From positions 372,001 to 436,000 of the forward strand of contig CAVSKZ010000001.1 in the NCBI GenBank assembly GCA_963728835.1: a stretch of DNA of 64,000 bases, in the 5' to 3' direction. Positions 44,735-52,180 of this stretch are shown here, piece after piece. A program made the translations under genes and the position numbers. The notes beneath the pieces are model-generated. The model was not told the origin of the DNA. It did not search any database and saw only the letters and a list, made by a program, of their open reading frames with translations. Source of the DNA: VRUE01 sp963728835 (lineage in GTDB: Bacteria; Actinomycetota; Thermoleophilia; Solirubrobacterales; 70-9). Numbering within the stretch: the stretch's first letter is position 1; every line of letters begins with the position of its first letter.

Positions 44735-45028
44735 CTATTCAGTGGCGATCAGGGTGTGCCAGGTCGGCAGGATCGGGATGTCGTAGAGGTCGATGACGGT
44801 GGCACGGGCGTTCTCGATCTCCTCCGAGAACCAGTAGCGCTCGAAGTCCGTGCGGCTCTCCCAGACCGAGGACTGTCGGATCGCCAGGGGATCGTCGGTC
44901 GAGCGGGTCAGCGACCAGCTCTTGGCGCCGAAGGCGGGCATCCTCGCCGCCGCCGGTTCCCAGAGGTCGAGGAAGCGGTCTGCCCGGAAGGGGGCGACGT
45001 GCCAGTCCAGCACGCAAACCTCGCTCAT
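44735..45028 (-). CDS. ABM-like dimeric alpha-beta barrel protein
   Basis: A 97-residue protein whose ATG (45026-45028) overlaps the stop of the crotonyl-CoA carboxylase/reductase gene (TGATG). The sequence (VCVLDWHVAPFRADRFLDLW, KSWSLTRSTDDPLAIRQSSV, WESRTDFERYWFSEEIENAR, LYDIPILPTWHTLIATE) has the beta-alpha-beta-beta-alpha-beta pattern of antibiotic biosynthesis monooxygenase/NIPSNAP-like ferredoxin folds. No cofactor motif is present, as in that family. The tight coupling suggests it works with, or is regulated with, Ccr. Its role is unknown. Confidence 0.7.
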   Translation of the reverse strand: MSEVCVLDWHVAPFRADRFLDLWEPAAARMPAFGAKSWSLTRSTDDPLAIRQSSVWESRTDFERYWFSEEIENARATVIDLYDIPILPTWHTLIATE

Positions 45029-46290
45029 CAGGCCCCCACCTCCGCCCGGATCGCGCCCGGGCCGTCCTCGTTCTGGCCCTCTTCCTCGGACTCCGCCCCG
45101 ACCAGGATCGCGATCTTGCCGAGGTGCTTGTTTTCGTGCAGGAGCTGGTGCGCCTCGGCGACGCCGTCGAAGCCCATCGTCTTCCAGATCACCGGGCGGA
45201 CCTTGCCCTCGGCCATCAGCTGGTTGGCCTTCATGCACTCATAGGCGTTGGCGAAGTGCGAGCCGATGATCTGCTTCTGGCGCATCCACAGGTAGCGCAC
45301 GTCGAAGTCGAGCTGGAAGCCCGAGGTGGCGCCGCAGATGACGACTTTGCCGAACGGCTTGACGACGAAGACCGAAGTCGGGAAGGTCGCCTGCCCGACG
45401 TGCTCGAAGACGATGTCGGGCGCCTCGCCGAGGATCTCCTTGACCCGCTTGGCGAAGCCCCGCGAGGCCTTGAAACGCTCCTTGTCGGCGGCGGGGTCGG
45501 TGAGGTTCTCCTTGGTCCGCATCATCTCGCCGAACTCGGCCCGGTTGATGTAGTCGACGGCGCCGAGCTGCTTGATCAGCTCGCCCTTCTCCTCGGAGGA
45601 GACGACGCCGACCGCGTTGGCGCCGGCCGCCTTGCAGAGCTGCACGGCGAAGACGCCGAGGCCGCCGGCGGCGCCCCAGATCAGGACGTTGTGGCCGGGC
45701 TGCAGCTTGCACTGGTCGATCAGCATCCGGTAGGCGGTGAAGTAGGTCAGCCCGTAGGCGGAGGAGTCTGCCCAGGAGAGGTTCTGGGGGCGGGGGAGGA
45801 GCTGCTGCGCCTGCACCTTGGTGAACTGGGCGAATGAGCCCCAGGTCGTCTCGTAGCCCCAGATCTTCTGGCTCGGCGCCGCCAGGGGGTCGAGGCCGTG
45901 GACCTCGACGTCCTCGTAGGAGGCCTGGTTGCAGTGGACGACGACCTCGTCGCCCGGCTTCCAGCGGGTGACGCCCTCGCCGACCTTCCAGACGATTCCC
46001 GAGGCGTCGGAGCCGCCGATGTGGTGCCCGTACTCGGGGTGGTCGCCGTAGGGGAAGACCGAGACCGGCTTGCCCATCGCAGCCCAGACGTTGTTGAAGT
46101 TGACCCCTGCCGCCATCACGCGGACGACCACCTCGAAGGCCCCGGGCTCGGGAACCTCGATCTGCTCGAGCTGGAAGGCGTCGGTCGGTTCGCCCTCCCG
46201 CTCCTCGCGGATCACCCAGGCCGCCATCGTCTCGGGCAGGGTTCCGGGCTCGACGTCCAACTTCGCGATTGCGCTCGTGTCAACGGCCAA
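45028..46290 (-). CDS. ccr: Crotonyl-CoA carboxylase/reductase
   Basis: A 420-residue medium-chain dehydrogenase/reductase. It shows the Ccr-specific sequences VMAAGVNFNNVWAAMGKPVS, GGSDASGIVWKVGEGV, QKIWGYETTWGSFAQFTKVQ, AYGLTYFTAYRMLI, the NADPH-binding LIWGAAGGLGVFAVQLCKAA, and GSHFANAYECMKANQLM. It lacks the structural zinc cysteines of alcohol dehydrogenases. The enzyme reduces crotonyl-CoA with NADPH while adding CO2, giving ethylmalonyl-CoA, the committed step of the ethylmalonyl-CoA pathway; it can also feed polyketide extender units. Ethylmalonyl-CoA mutase (40797-42791) lies nearby, but the two are separated by clpS and the HTH gene. Confidence 0.92.
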   Translation of the reverse strand: MAVDTSAIAKLDVEPGTLPETMAAWVIREEREGEPTDAFQLEQIEVPEPGAFEVVVRVMAAGVNFNNVWAAMGKPVSVFPYGDHPEYGHHIGGSDASGIVWKVGEGVTRWKPGDEVVVHCNQASYEDVEVHGLDPLAAPSQKIWGYETTWGSFAQFTKVQAQQLLPRPQNLSWADSSAYGLTYFTAYRMLIDQCKLQPGHNVLIWGAAGGLGVFAVQLCKAAGANAVGVVSSEEKGELIKQLGAVDYINRAEFGEMMRTKENLTDPAADKERFKASRGFAKRVKEILGEAPDIVFEHVGQATFPTSVFVVKPFGKVVICGATSGFQLDFDVRYLWMRQKQIIGSHFANAYECMKANQLMAEGKVRPVIWKTMGFDGVAEAHQLLHENKHLGKIAILVGAESEEEGQNEDGPGAIRAEVGA

Positions 46291-46331
46291 CTGAGGTCCT
46301 CCGCGGGTCTTTCGGGAACGGGTGCCGAATC

Positions 46332-47501
46332 CTAATCGAGCACGGGAGTATCGGCCTCGCGCAGCTCGGGGGCCGTGATCTCGCGCACCGTGATCTCGAC
46401 CGGTTCCGGCGGCTCGATCGCCTTGCTCGGGGTGACCCCGAGCGACTCGACCTTGCGCAGCTGCGGCAGCAGACGGCGCTCCATCGAGCCGACCGCGGAG
46501 TCGTAGGCGTTGGCCGCCGAGGTCAGGCCCCTGCCGACCTTGTCGAAGTCGCTGAGGAACTTGGCGAAGCGAGCGTGCATGGTCCCGGCGGCGTCGGCGA
46601 TCTCGGCCGCCTCGGCGACCATTCGCTCCTGGCGCCAGCCGAGCTCCATCGTGCGCAGCAGGCCGATCAGCGAGGTTGGGCTGACGAGCAGGACGTTGAG
46701 CTTCAGCGCGTAGTCGAAGAGCTCGGGGTCGGCGGTGAAGGCGGCGTGCAGCGCCGGCTCGTTGGGGATGAAGCAGATCACCAGGTCCGGCGTCTCGCCG
46801 GCCTTGAACTGCCCCTGGTAGTCCTTCGAGCTGAGTGCGCGGACGTGCTCGCGCGCCTGTCGCGCGTGCCGCTCGAGGTGGGCGCGGCGCTCGCTCTCGA
46901 CCTCGGCCTCCTGGGCGTCGAGGAACGCGTCGAGCGGGACCTTCGAGTCGGCGACGAAGCTGCGCCCCTCGGGCAGGAGGAAGCGCGCGTCGGGCCGCAG
47001 GCGGCCGTCATCGGTGTGCAGCGTCTCCTGCATCTCGAAGTCGACGTGCTCGGTCATGCCGGCGATCTCGATGCAGCGGCGCAGCTGCAGCTCGCCCCAC
47101 TGGCCGCGCGTCTGCGGCTGGCGCAGCGCCTTCTTCAGCCCGGCGGTCTCGGTGTTGAGGTTGCCGACCGTCTGTCCCATCTGCTCGAGCAGGGTGCGCG
47201 TCTGCAGGTCGCCTTCGCCGCGCTTGCGCACCTCCGCCTCGATCTTCTCCTGACCCTTGGCGATCCGCTCTGCCAGCGCCTTGATCTCCGCCTGGCGCTT
47301 GTCGAGCGCTGCCTCGGCCGCCTGCGTGTCGGCCCGGCGCGACTCCTCGTTGACCCTGAGCAGATCGGCGACCGCCTTCGAGGTCGCCTCCTGGAGCGCC
47401 GGCCCGTGGTCGAGCGGCGGCTGGGGCTCGGGGCGCCGGGCGACGACGTAGACGAGCGCCGCGGCAAGCGCGAGCACGGCTATCGCGAGAACGATGGTCA
47501 C
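46332..47501 (-). CDS. rmuC: DNA recombination protein RmuC
   Basis: A 389-residue protein with an N-terminal membrane helix (VLAIAVLALAAALVYVVA), a coiled coil (residues 40-115, LDKRQAEIKALAERIAKGQ) and the RmuC core. Core motifs are TRGQWGELQLRRCIEIAGM, RPDARFLLPEGRSFVADSKV with nuclease-like acidic residues, DLVICFIPNEPALHAAF, and NVLLVSPTSLIGLLRTMELG. RmuC proteins limit recombination at inverted repeats in Escherichia coli. That link is notable in a window full of palindromes but proves nothing here. It lies upstream of no obvious partner and is followed 42 bases later by ccr. Confidence 0.9.
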   Translation of the reverse strand: MTIVLAIAVLALAAALVYVVARRPEPQPPLDHGPALQEATSKAVADLLRVNEESRRADTQAAEAALDKRQAEIKALAERIAKGQEKIEAEVRKRGEGDLQTRTLLEQMGQTVGNLNTETAGLKKALRQPQTRGQWGELQLRRCIEIAGMTEHVDFEMQETLHTDDGRLRPDARFLLPEGRSFVADSKVPLDAFLDAQEAEVESERRAHLERHARQAREHVRALSSKDYQGQFKAGETPDLVICFIPNEPALHAAFTADPELFDYALKLNVLLVSPTSLIGLLRTMELGWRQERMVAEAAEIADAAGTMHARFAKFLSDFDKVGRGLTSAANAYDSAVGSMERRLLPQLRKVESLGVTPSKAIEPPEPVEITVREITAPELREADTPVLD

Positions 47502-47546
47502 CCGACGATGGTGACGCGTGCCTCAGACGGAGCCGCCGGTGATGGC

Positions 47547-47590
47547 GAGTGGTCGATTGACCCACCTATGGGGTGGTCAATCGACCACTC
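47547..47590. repeat. Perfect 16-bp-arm palindrome between rmuC and a lipoprotein gene
   Basis: Arms 47547-47562 (GAGTGGTCGATTGACC) and 47575-47590 (GGTCAATCGACCACTC) are exact reverse complements with a 12-base loop containing CTATGGGGT. It is downstream of the lipoprotein stop on the minus strand, where it may terminate that transcript. The inner sequence resembles the 24-bp palindrome at 63020-63043. Confidence 0.8.
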
Positions 47591-47600
47591 GAGCCGCGGT

Positions 47601-48083
47601 CTATGGCAACAGCAGGTCGTTCTCGGAGGAGGTGCGATAGGGGCCGACGGCGAAGCGGGCGGGCTCGGCACCGGGGACGTCGGCGGCGCCGACCGTGTAG
47701 ACGCCGGTCGGCAGCGAGGTCAGCATCGAGCCATTGCCGTTGGCCACCAGCAGGCCGGAGGCGGCGTCCTTTGGTCCCCGGACCTCCAGCTTCGAGTCGA
47801 AGTCGGTCAGGTTGGCGGTGACGAAGACGACGTCGACCGGGGCGTCGGAGTCGATCGTGGGCTGATCCGCGTGCTTGTTCTGGGGGATCTGCTGGTTCGG
47901 TTCAGGGCCAATCGCGATCCGCGGGGGTTCCACGGTGATCGCCTTCGGCGTGATCGTGACGCTGACCCGGGTCGGCGGCTGCGGCCGCGGTTCGTTGGAG
48001 TTCTCCTCGGCTCCGCACCCCGCCGTGGCGAGGGCCAGCGCTCCGAGCACGCATCCGGCGGCGAATCTGCTCCCACGACCCAT
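47601..48083 (-). CDS. Hypothetical lipoprotein
   Basis: A 160-residue protein with a lipoprotein signal peptide (FAAGCVLGALALATAGCG); the lipobox is ATAGC with Cys at residue 23. The mature part is Pro- and Glu-rich (EENSNEPRPQPPTRV), then beta-rich (SVTITPKAITVEPPRIAIGP; VDVVFVTANLTDFDSKLEVR; VYTVGAADVPGAEPARFAVG), like a small surface Ig-type domain. No catalytic motif. It is followed on the minus strand by a palindrome and rmuC, and preceded by ygfZ 11 bases upstream. Function unknown. Confidence 0.7.
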   Translation of the reverse strand: MGRGSRFAAGCVLGALALATAGCGAEENSNEPRPQPPTRVSVTITPKAITVEPPRIAIGPEPNQQIPQNKHADQPTIDSDAPVDVVFVTANLTDFDSKLEVRGPKDAASGLLVANGNGSMLTSLPTGVYTVGAADVPGAEPARFAVGPYRTSSENDLLLP

Positions 48084-48094
48084 CTCGGCGAAAA

Positions 48095-49099
48095 CTAGCC
48101 GAAGGGAAGGTCGACCACGCGGGCCGTAACGCCATCTTCACCTACGATCAGCTCGGCACCCGGCTCCGCCTCGCGGCGCAGGACCGCGAGCGCGATCGGG
48201 CCGTGGAGGGGGGAGACGCAGCTGCTGGCGACCCTGCCGACCTCCCTCTCGCCCAGCGCCAGCGCCGCGCCGGCGGCGACCGGGGCGGTGAGCCGCAGCC
48301 CCCGCAGGTGGCGGTTGGGCTTGCCTCTGTAATGGAGCCGGGCGACGGTCTCCTGGCCGATGTAGCAGCCCTTCTCGAAGTCGACGGCGCGCTCGACGAT
48401 GCCGGCCTCGGCCGGCATCGTGCCGCTGTCCATCTCGGCCCCGAAGCGCGGCGTCCCCGCCTCGATGCGGAGGATCTCCGCCGCCTCGGGACCGACCTCG
48501 ACCGCGCCCGCGTCGCCGAGCGCCGCGCGCAACCGCCCCGCGTCATCGGCCGCCGCAATCAGGTCGATTCCATCGGGGGTGCCGACCGCCAGGCACTCGG
48601 TTCCCCCCACGGGGATCGTCTCGCTTGCGTATTCGGGCAGCGGAGGGGCGCCTGCCAGGTCGGCGCTGCGCGGTCCGATCAGGGAGAGGATCGCCCGCTC
48701 CTCGGTCACGTCCTCCACCTCCACCTCGCGCCCGATCTTGTAGGTCTCGAGGTGGCGGCGAACCGCGGGCAAAGGCTCCGGCTCGGTATCGACCCAGATC
48801 GCCTCCGCCACCTCCGCTCCGGTGGTCCTTTCCCCCGATATGAGGGGAAAAGGCGCACCGGAAAGGCGGAGCACTCTCATGTCGGCCTGCATGTGCCCCT
48901 TGCGGTCCAGCAACGCCGCATAGCAACCCTCACCGGGTCCAAGGCTCTCTATGTCGTTCGTCAGCTGTCCCTGTAGGTACTCGGCAGCTTCAGCACCCCT
49001 AAGCAGCAGCTTCCCCCGCCCCGAGCGATCGAGCAGCCCGCACTCCTCCCGCAGCTGCCTGTACTGGGCATCGAGCTCGACTGTCACCGCTTCGGCCAT
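48095..49099 (-). CDS. ygfZ: Folate-binding protein YgfZ
   Basis: A 334-residue protein of the GcvT/YgfZ family. It starts YRQLREECGLLDRSGRGKLL, continues LQGQLTNDIESLGPGEGCYA and ALLDRKGHMQADMRVLR, and carries the diagnostic KGCYIGQETVARLHYRGKPN near residue 240 with its conserved cysteine. The GcvT catalytic Asp context is absent. YgfZ proteins use tetrahydrofolate to support iron-sulphur enzyme maturation or repair. It fits an organism with several radical SAM and Fe-S proteins, including FbiC in this window. A long palindrome lies 28 bases upstream of the start. Confidence 0.88.
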   Translation of the reverse strand: MAEAVTVELDAQYRQLREECGLLDRSGRGKLLLRGAEAAEYLQGQLTNDIESLGPGEGCYAALLDRKGHMQADMRVLRLSGAPFPLISGERTTGAEVAEAIWVDTEPEPLPAVRRHLETYKIGREVEVEDVTEERAILSLIGPRSADLAGAPPLPEYASETIPVGGTECLAVGTPDGIDLIAAADDAGRLRAALGDAGAVEVGPEAAEILRIEAGTPRFGAEMDSGTMPAEAGIVERAVDFEKGCYIGQETVARLHYRGKPNRHLRGLRLTAPVAAGAALALGEREVGRVASSCVSPLHGPIALAVLRREAEPGAELIVGEDGVTARVVDLPFG

Positions 49100-49126
49100 G
49101 CCCCGATTCTAGGAAGCTCCGTGACA

Positions 49127-49190
49127 GGGCGGTGGGGATGACCCCGACGAGCCTCCCCGCTGTTGCGAGGAGGGGTCATCCCCACCGCCC
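49127..49190. repeat. Perfect 19-bp-arm palindrome between divergent genes
   Basis: Arms 49127-49145 (GGGCGGTGGGGATGACCCC) and 49172-49190 (GGGGTCATCCCCACCGCCC) are exact reverse complements with a 26-base loop. It lies between divergent ygfZ and the multicopper oxidase gene, so it is not a terminator for either. The GGAGGGGTCATCCCC right arm shares its core with other palindromes in the window. Confidence 0.85.
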
Positions 49191-49203
49191 CCACCACACG
49201 TCT

Positions 49204-49238
49204 TTTAGATCTGTCAAAATCATTTAGACGTGTCTAAA
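49204..49238. promoter_or_regulatory. Tandem DtxR/MntR-like operator upstream of the oxidase-ZIP-regulator operon
   Basis: TTTAGACGTGTCTAAA (49223-49238) is an inverted repeat with 7-base arms around GT. TTTAGATCTGTCAAAA (49204-49219) matches it at 13 of 16 positions and is spaced exactly 19 bases away, close to two helical turns. Both lie just upstream of the GTG at 49259. The third gene of the operon encodes a DtxR/MntR-family repressor, whose known sites are palindromes of this length and AT/TAAA-ended form. Autoregulation by metal is the natural inference. Confidence 0.7.
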
Positions 49239-49258
49239 TCTCATTTCGGGACAAAGAC

Positions 49259-50380
49259 GTGAGCTCTCGCCTCAGCAGGCGCAAGATGCTTGGCGGCGCC
49301 CTCGCCGCCGGCGCCAGCCTGCCGATCGTCCAGGGCCTACTGCCTCGCGAGACCGGCGGTCCCGGCGCCGCCGGCGCGATGTCCGGCCACGCCGGCCACG
49401 AGGCCTTCGCCCACGCCGGCTTCGCCCCCGGCCGCTCGGTCAACCACCGCGCCAACGGCTTTCACCCGACCGAGCTGCTGCGCGACTTCGACTACGGCAA
49501 GACCAGGCGCCTTGCCAGCGGCCGCGTGCTGCGCGAGTGGGAGATCGTCGCCCAGGACAAGGAGATCGAAGTCGCGCCGGGCGTCAAGTACGAAGCCTGG
49601 ACGTACAACGGCCGCGTTCCCGGCCCGACCCTGCGCGCTCGCGAGGGGGAGAAGCTGCGGCTGCATTTCCTCAACGCCTCCGAACACCCGCACACGATGC
49701 ACTTCCACGGCATCCACACGGCGCTGATGGACGGCATGCCGGGGATCGGCGAAAACCGCGGCGGCGGCCAGATCGGCCCGGGGGAGAGGTTCACCTACGA
49801 ATTCGACGCCGAGCCGTTCGGCCTCCACCTCTACCACTGCCACGTCTCGCCCCTTGCCAGCCACATCTCGCGCGGCCTCTACGGCGCCTTCGTCATCGAC
49901 CCCAAGCAGGGCCGGCCCGAAGCCGACGAGATGGTGATGGTGATGAACGGCTTCGACACCAACTTCGACCTCGGCAACGAGATCTACGCGGTCAACACGG
50001 TCGGCTTCCACTACGTCAACGAGCCGATCCAGGTCGGCCGCGACGAGCTCCTGCGCATCTATCTGGTCAACGTGCTCGAGTACGACCCGCTCAACTCCTT
50101 CCACGTCCACGCCAACTTCTTCCAGTACTACCCGACCGGGACCTCGCTGGAGCCGAGCGAGTACACCGACACGGTGATCCAGGGCCAGGGCCAGCGCGGC
50201 ATCGCCGAGATGAAGTTCCCCTTCGACGGCGACTACATGTTCCACGCCCACGTCAGCGAGTTCGCCGAGCTGGGCTGGTCGGGCTTCTTCAGGGTCGGCA
50301 ACCCCTCGCGGCTGAACGCCGCCGCGGCGGCCGCCGCGTACTGCGACCTCCCCTGGGGCGGCGCCGGGAGGCGGGCCTGA
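49259..50380 (+). CDS. Two-domain multicopper oxidase (nitrite-reductase-like), Tat-exported
   Basis: A 373-residue protein from a GTG at 49259. The N-terminus SRRKMLGGALAAGASLP is a Tat-like signal. Two cupredoxin domains follow. Copper ligands are visible in PHTMHFHGIHTALMDG, LHLYHCHVSPLASHISRG, SFHVHANFFQYYPTG and YMFHAHVSEFAELGWSGFF. The layout matches two-domain laccase/nitrite-reductase-type oxidases of actinobacteria. Linked genes for a ZIP transporter and a DtxR-type regulator suggest oxidation of a transported metal ion such as Mn(II), Fe(II) or Cu(I), rather than nitrite reduction. Its stop overlaps the ZIP start (TGATG). A tandem operator precedes it. Confidence 0.85.
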   Translation: MSSRLSRRKMLGGALAAGASLPIVQGLLPRETGGPGAAGAMSGHAGHEAFAHAGFAPGRSVNHRANGFHPTELLRDFDYGKTRRLASGRVLREWEIVAQDKEIEVAPGVKYEAWTYNGRVPGPTLRAREGEKLRLHFLNASEHPHTMHFHGIHTALMDGMPGIGENRGGGQIGPGERFTYEFDAEPFGLHLYHCHVSPLASHISRGLYGAFVIDPKQGRPEADEMVMVMNGFDTNFDLGNEIYAVNTVGFHYVNEPIQVGRDELLRIYLVNVLEYDPLNSFHVHANFFQYYPTGTSLEPSEYTDTVIQGQGQRGIAEMKFPFDGDYMFHAHVSEFAELGWSGFFRVGNPSRLNAAAAAAAYCDLPWGGAGRRA

Positions 50381-51609
50381 TGGAGGCCGGGAGCCGCGCC
50401 GAGCCGCTGGCCGGCGGGCGCCTACCCGCCTGGGCGCTGGGCCTGATTCCCCTAGCCCTGATCGCGGCGGCGATCGGCTCCTTCGCCTTGCTCGGCGGCC
50501 CCGGGCTGGGCGAGCGAACCGGCCCGCCGGTCGAGGAGGTCGTGGTCGAACGGACGGTGCTGCGACCCGGTGAGATCGAGCTGACCCTGCGCAACGACGG
50601 CCCCGACCCGGTCGACCTCGCCCAGGTCGCGGTCAACGACGCCTACGCGCCCTTCAGCGCCGGCGAGGGCACCGAGATCGGCAGGCTGGGCTCGACCACG
50701 CTGACGATCTCCTATCCCTGGGTCGAAGGCGAGGCCTACGAGATCTTCGTCCTCACCGCCTCGGGCGGGACCGTCGACGCCTCGATCCCCGTCGCCGCGG
50801 AAACGCCGGAGGCCGACCTCAGCTTCTACGGGTTGATGGCGCTGCTCGGCGTATACGTCGGCGTGATCCCGATCGCCCTCGGCCTGCTCTGGCTGCCCTT
50901 CGTCCGCCGCATCGACGCCCGCTGGGTCGGCGCCCTGATCGCCTTCACGGTCGGCCTGCTGGCGCTGCTGGGGATCGACGCCGCGCTCGAGGGATTGGAG
51001 ATCGCCGCCACGGCGCCGAGCGCCTTCGGCGGCTCCGCCCTGGTCTTCGCCGGAGCGCTGGTCGCCTACCTGCTGCTGGCCGGCGTCGACGCCTACCTCG
51101 CCCGGCGGCGCAGCGCGCGCAAGGAGGGCGGGGCCATGGCCCAGGGCGGGCTCTACATGGCGCTCCTGGTCGCGATCGGGATCGGCCTCCACAACCTCGG
51201 CGAGGGCCTGGCGATCGGCTCGGCCTACGCGACCGGAGCGCTCGCCCTCGGCGCCTTCCTCGTCGTCGGCTTCGCGATCCACAACACCACCGAGGGCCTG
51301 GCGATCGTGGCGCCGCTGCGCGAGGGCGCCGGGCCGACGGCCGGGGCCCGGTTCGGCCACCTCGCCGTCCTCGGCCTGATCGCCGGCGCCCCCGCGATCC
51401 TCGGCGCCTGGATCGGCGCCGCCGCCTTCAACCCCAGCCTGGCGGCGCTGCTCTTCGGCGTCGGCGTCGGCGCGATCGCCAGGGTCATCGTCCAGATCGC
51501 CCCGGCGATGCGCGACGAGGAAGGACGGATCCTGCACCCGCTCTCCGTCGCCGGCCTGCTCGCCGGGATCGCTCTGCTCTACGTAACCGGCCTGCTGGTC
51601 TCGGTCTGA
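50380..51609 (+). CDS. ZIP-family metal transporter with N-terminal extracytoplasmic domain
   Basis: A 409-residue membrane protein from the ATG at 50380. A first helix (residues 16-40) is followed by a 90-residue beta domain (VVVERTVLRPGEIELTLRND; STTLTISYPWVEGEAYEIFV) that should lie outside. Eight helices follow with the ZIP signatures GIGLHNLGEGLAIGSAYATG and GFAIHNTTEGLAIVAPLREG, which hold the transport-site His, Asn and Glu. ZIP proteins import Zn, Fe or Mn. The added beta domain is not a usual ZIP part and may dock metal from the adjacent oxidase. The gene overlaps both neighbours by one base. Confidence 0.87.
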   Translation: MEAGSRAEPLAGGRLPAWALGLIPLALIAAAIGSFALLGGPGLGERTGPPVEEVVVERTVLRPGEIELTLRNDGPDPVDLAQVAVNDAYAPFSAGEGTEIGRLGSTTLTISYPWVEGEAYEIFVLTASGGTVDASIPVAAETPEADLSFYGLMALLGVYVGVIPIALGLLWLPFVRRIDARWVGALIAFTVGLLALLGIDAALEGLEIAATAPSAFGGSALVFAGALVAYLLLAGVDAYLARRRSARKEGGAMAQGGLYMALLVAIGIGLHNLGEGLAIGSAYATGALALGAFLVVGFAIHNTTEGLAIVAPLREGAGPTAGARFGHLAVLGLIAGAPAILGAWIGAAAFNPSLAALLFGVGVGAIARVIVQIAPAMRDEEGRILHPLSVAGLLAGIALLYVTGLLVSV

Positions 51610-52067
51610 TGGCGACCGGCGGCACGAGCCCGCGGCGCGTCCCGGGGACGGAGGCGATCGAGGACTACGCGAAGGCGATCTACGCCGTTTCCAGCAAGCG
51701 TGCCGGGCCCGTCACCAACGGCGAGCTCGCCGAGCGTCTCGGCGTGGCGCCGGGAACCGCGACCTCGATGCTGAAGCGACTGGACGATCTCGGCCTGGTC
51801 GAGTACCTGCCCTACAAGGGCGTCACGCTGACCCCGGCGGGGGAGAAGGTGGCGCTGGAGGTGATCCGCCACCACCGCCTGATCGAGGCCTACCTCTCCG
51901 AGGCGCTGGGGATGCCCGACGACCGCGTCCACGAGGAGGCCGAGGTGCTCGAGCACTACATCTCCGAGGAGCTGGAGCTTTTGATGGCCGCGAAGTTGGG
52001 CGAGCCTAGTCACGATCCTCATGGGACGCCGATTCCTGGGCCTGATCTTTTGCCGCCGGTCGAGTAA
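51609..52067 (+). CDS. DtxR/MntR-family metal-dependent regulator
   Basis: A 152-residue protein whose ATG overlaps the ZIP stop (TGATG). Residues 15-75 form the winged helix (EAIEDYAKAIYAVSSKRAGP; GELAERLGVAPGTATSMLKR), followed by the metal-binding dimerisation domain (ALEVIRHHRLIEAYLSEALG; DDRVHEEAEVLEHYISEELE) and a final GEPSHDPHGTPIP. The His/Glu pattern matches metal ligands of DtxR/MntR. No C-terminal SH3 domain is present. It should repress the oxidase-ZIP operon through the tandem palindrome at 49204-49238. A 103-bp palindromic element begins at the very first base after its stop codon. Confidence 0.88.
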   Translation: MATGGTSPRRVPGTEAIEDYAKAIYAVSSKRAGPVTNGELAERLGVAPGTATSMLKRLDDLGLVEYLPYKGVTLTPAGEKVALEVIRHHRLIEAYLSEALGMPDDRVHEEAEVLEHYISEELELLMAAKLGEPSHDPHGTPIPGPDLLPPVE

Positions 52068-52170
52068 GACGGACGGGGACCCCTCTGCTGGGGCTCCGCA
52101 CCGGGAGCGTGATGGCGGCACAGAGGTTGAGTTGCTTCGCGAGTTCCCATCAGAGGGGTCCCCGTCCGTC
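52068..52170. repeat. 103-bp palindromic element, copy A (intergenic)
   Basis: Arms 52068-52087 and 52151-52170 (GACGGACGGGGACCCCTCTG and its complement) are perfect over 20 bases, with a 63-base loop that itself can form smaller stems. Copy B at 55439-55541 is the same length and matches at 94 of 103 positions by my count. Six of the nine differences are three compensatory base pairs at the arm ends. Copy A starts one base after the TAA of the DtxR-type gene, and its sequence is open in frame on both strands. Confidence 0.92.
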
Positions 52171-52180
52171 TCGCCGGGGG

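Noticed and set aside
49259..50380. Copper nitrite reductase for denitrification
   Set aside because: The two-domain fold is shared with laccase-type oxidases, and the operon contains a metal transporter and metal regulator rather than nitrogen-oxide genes.
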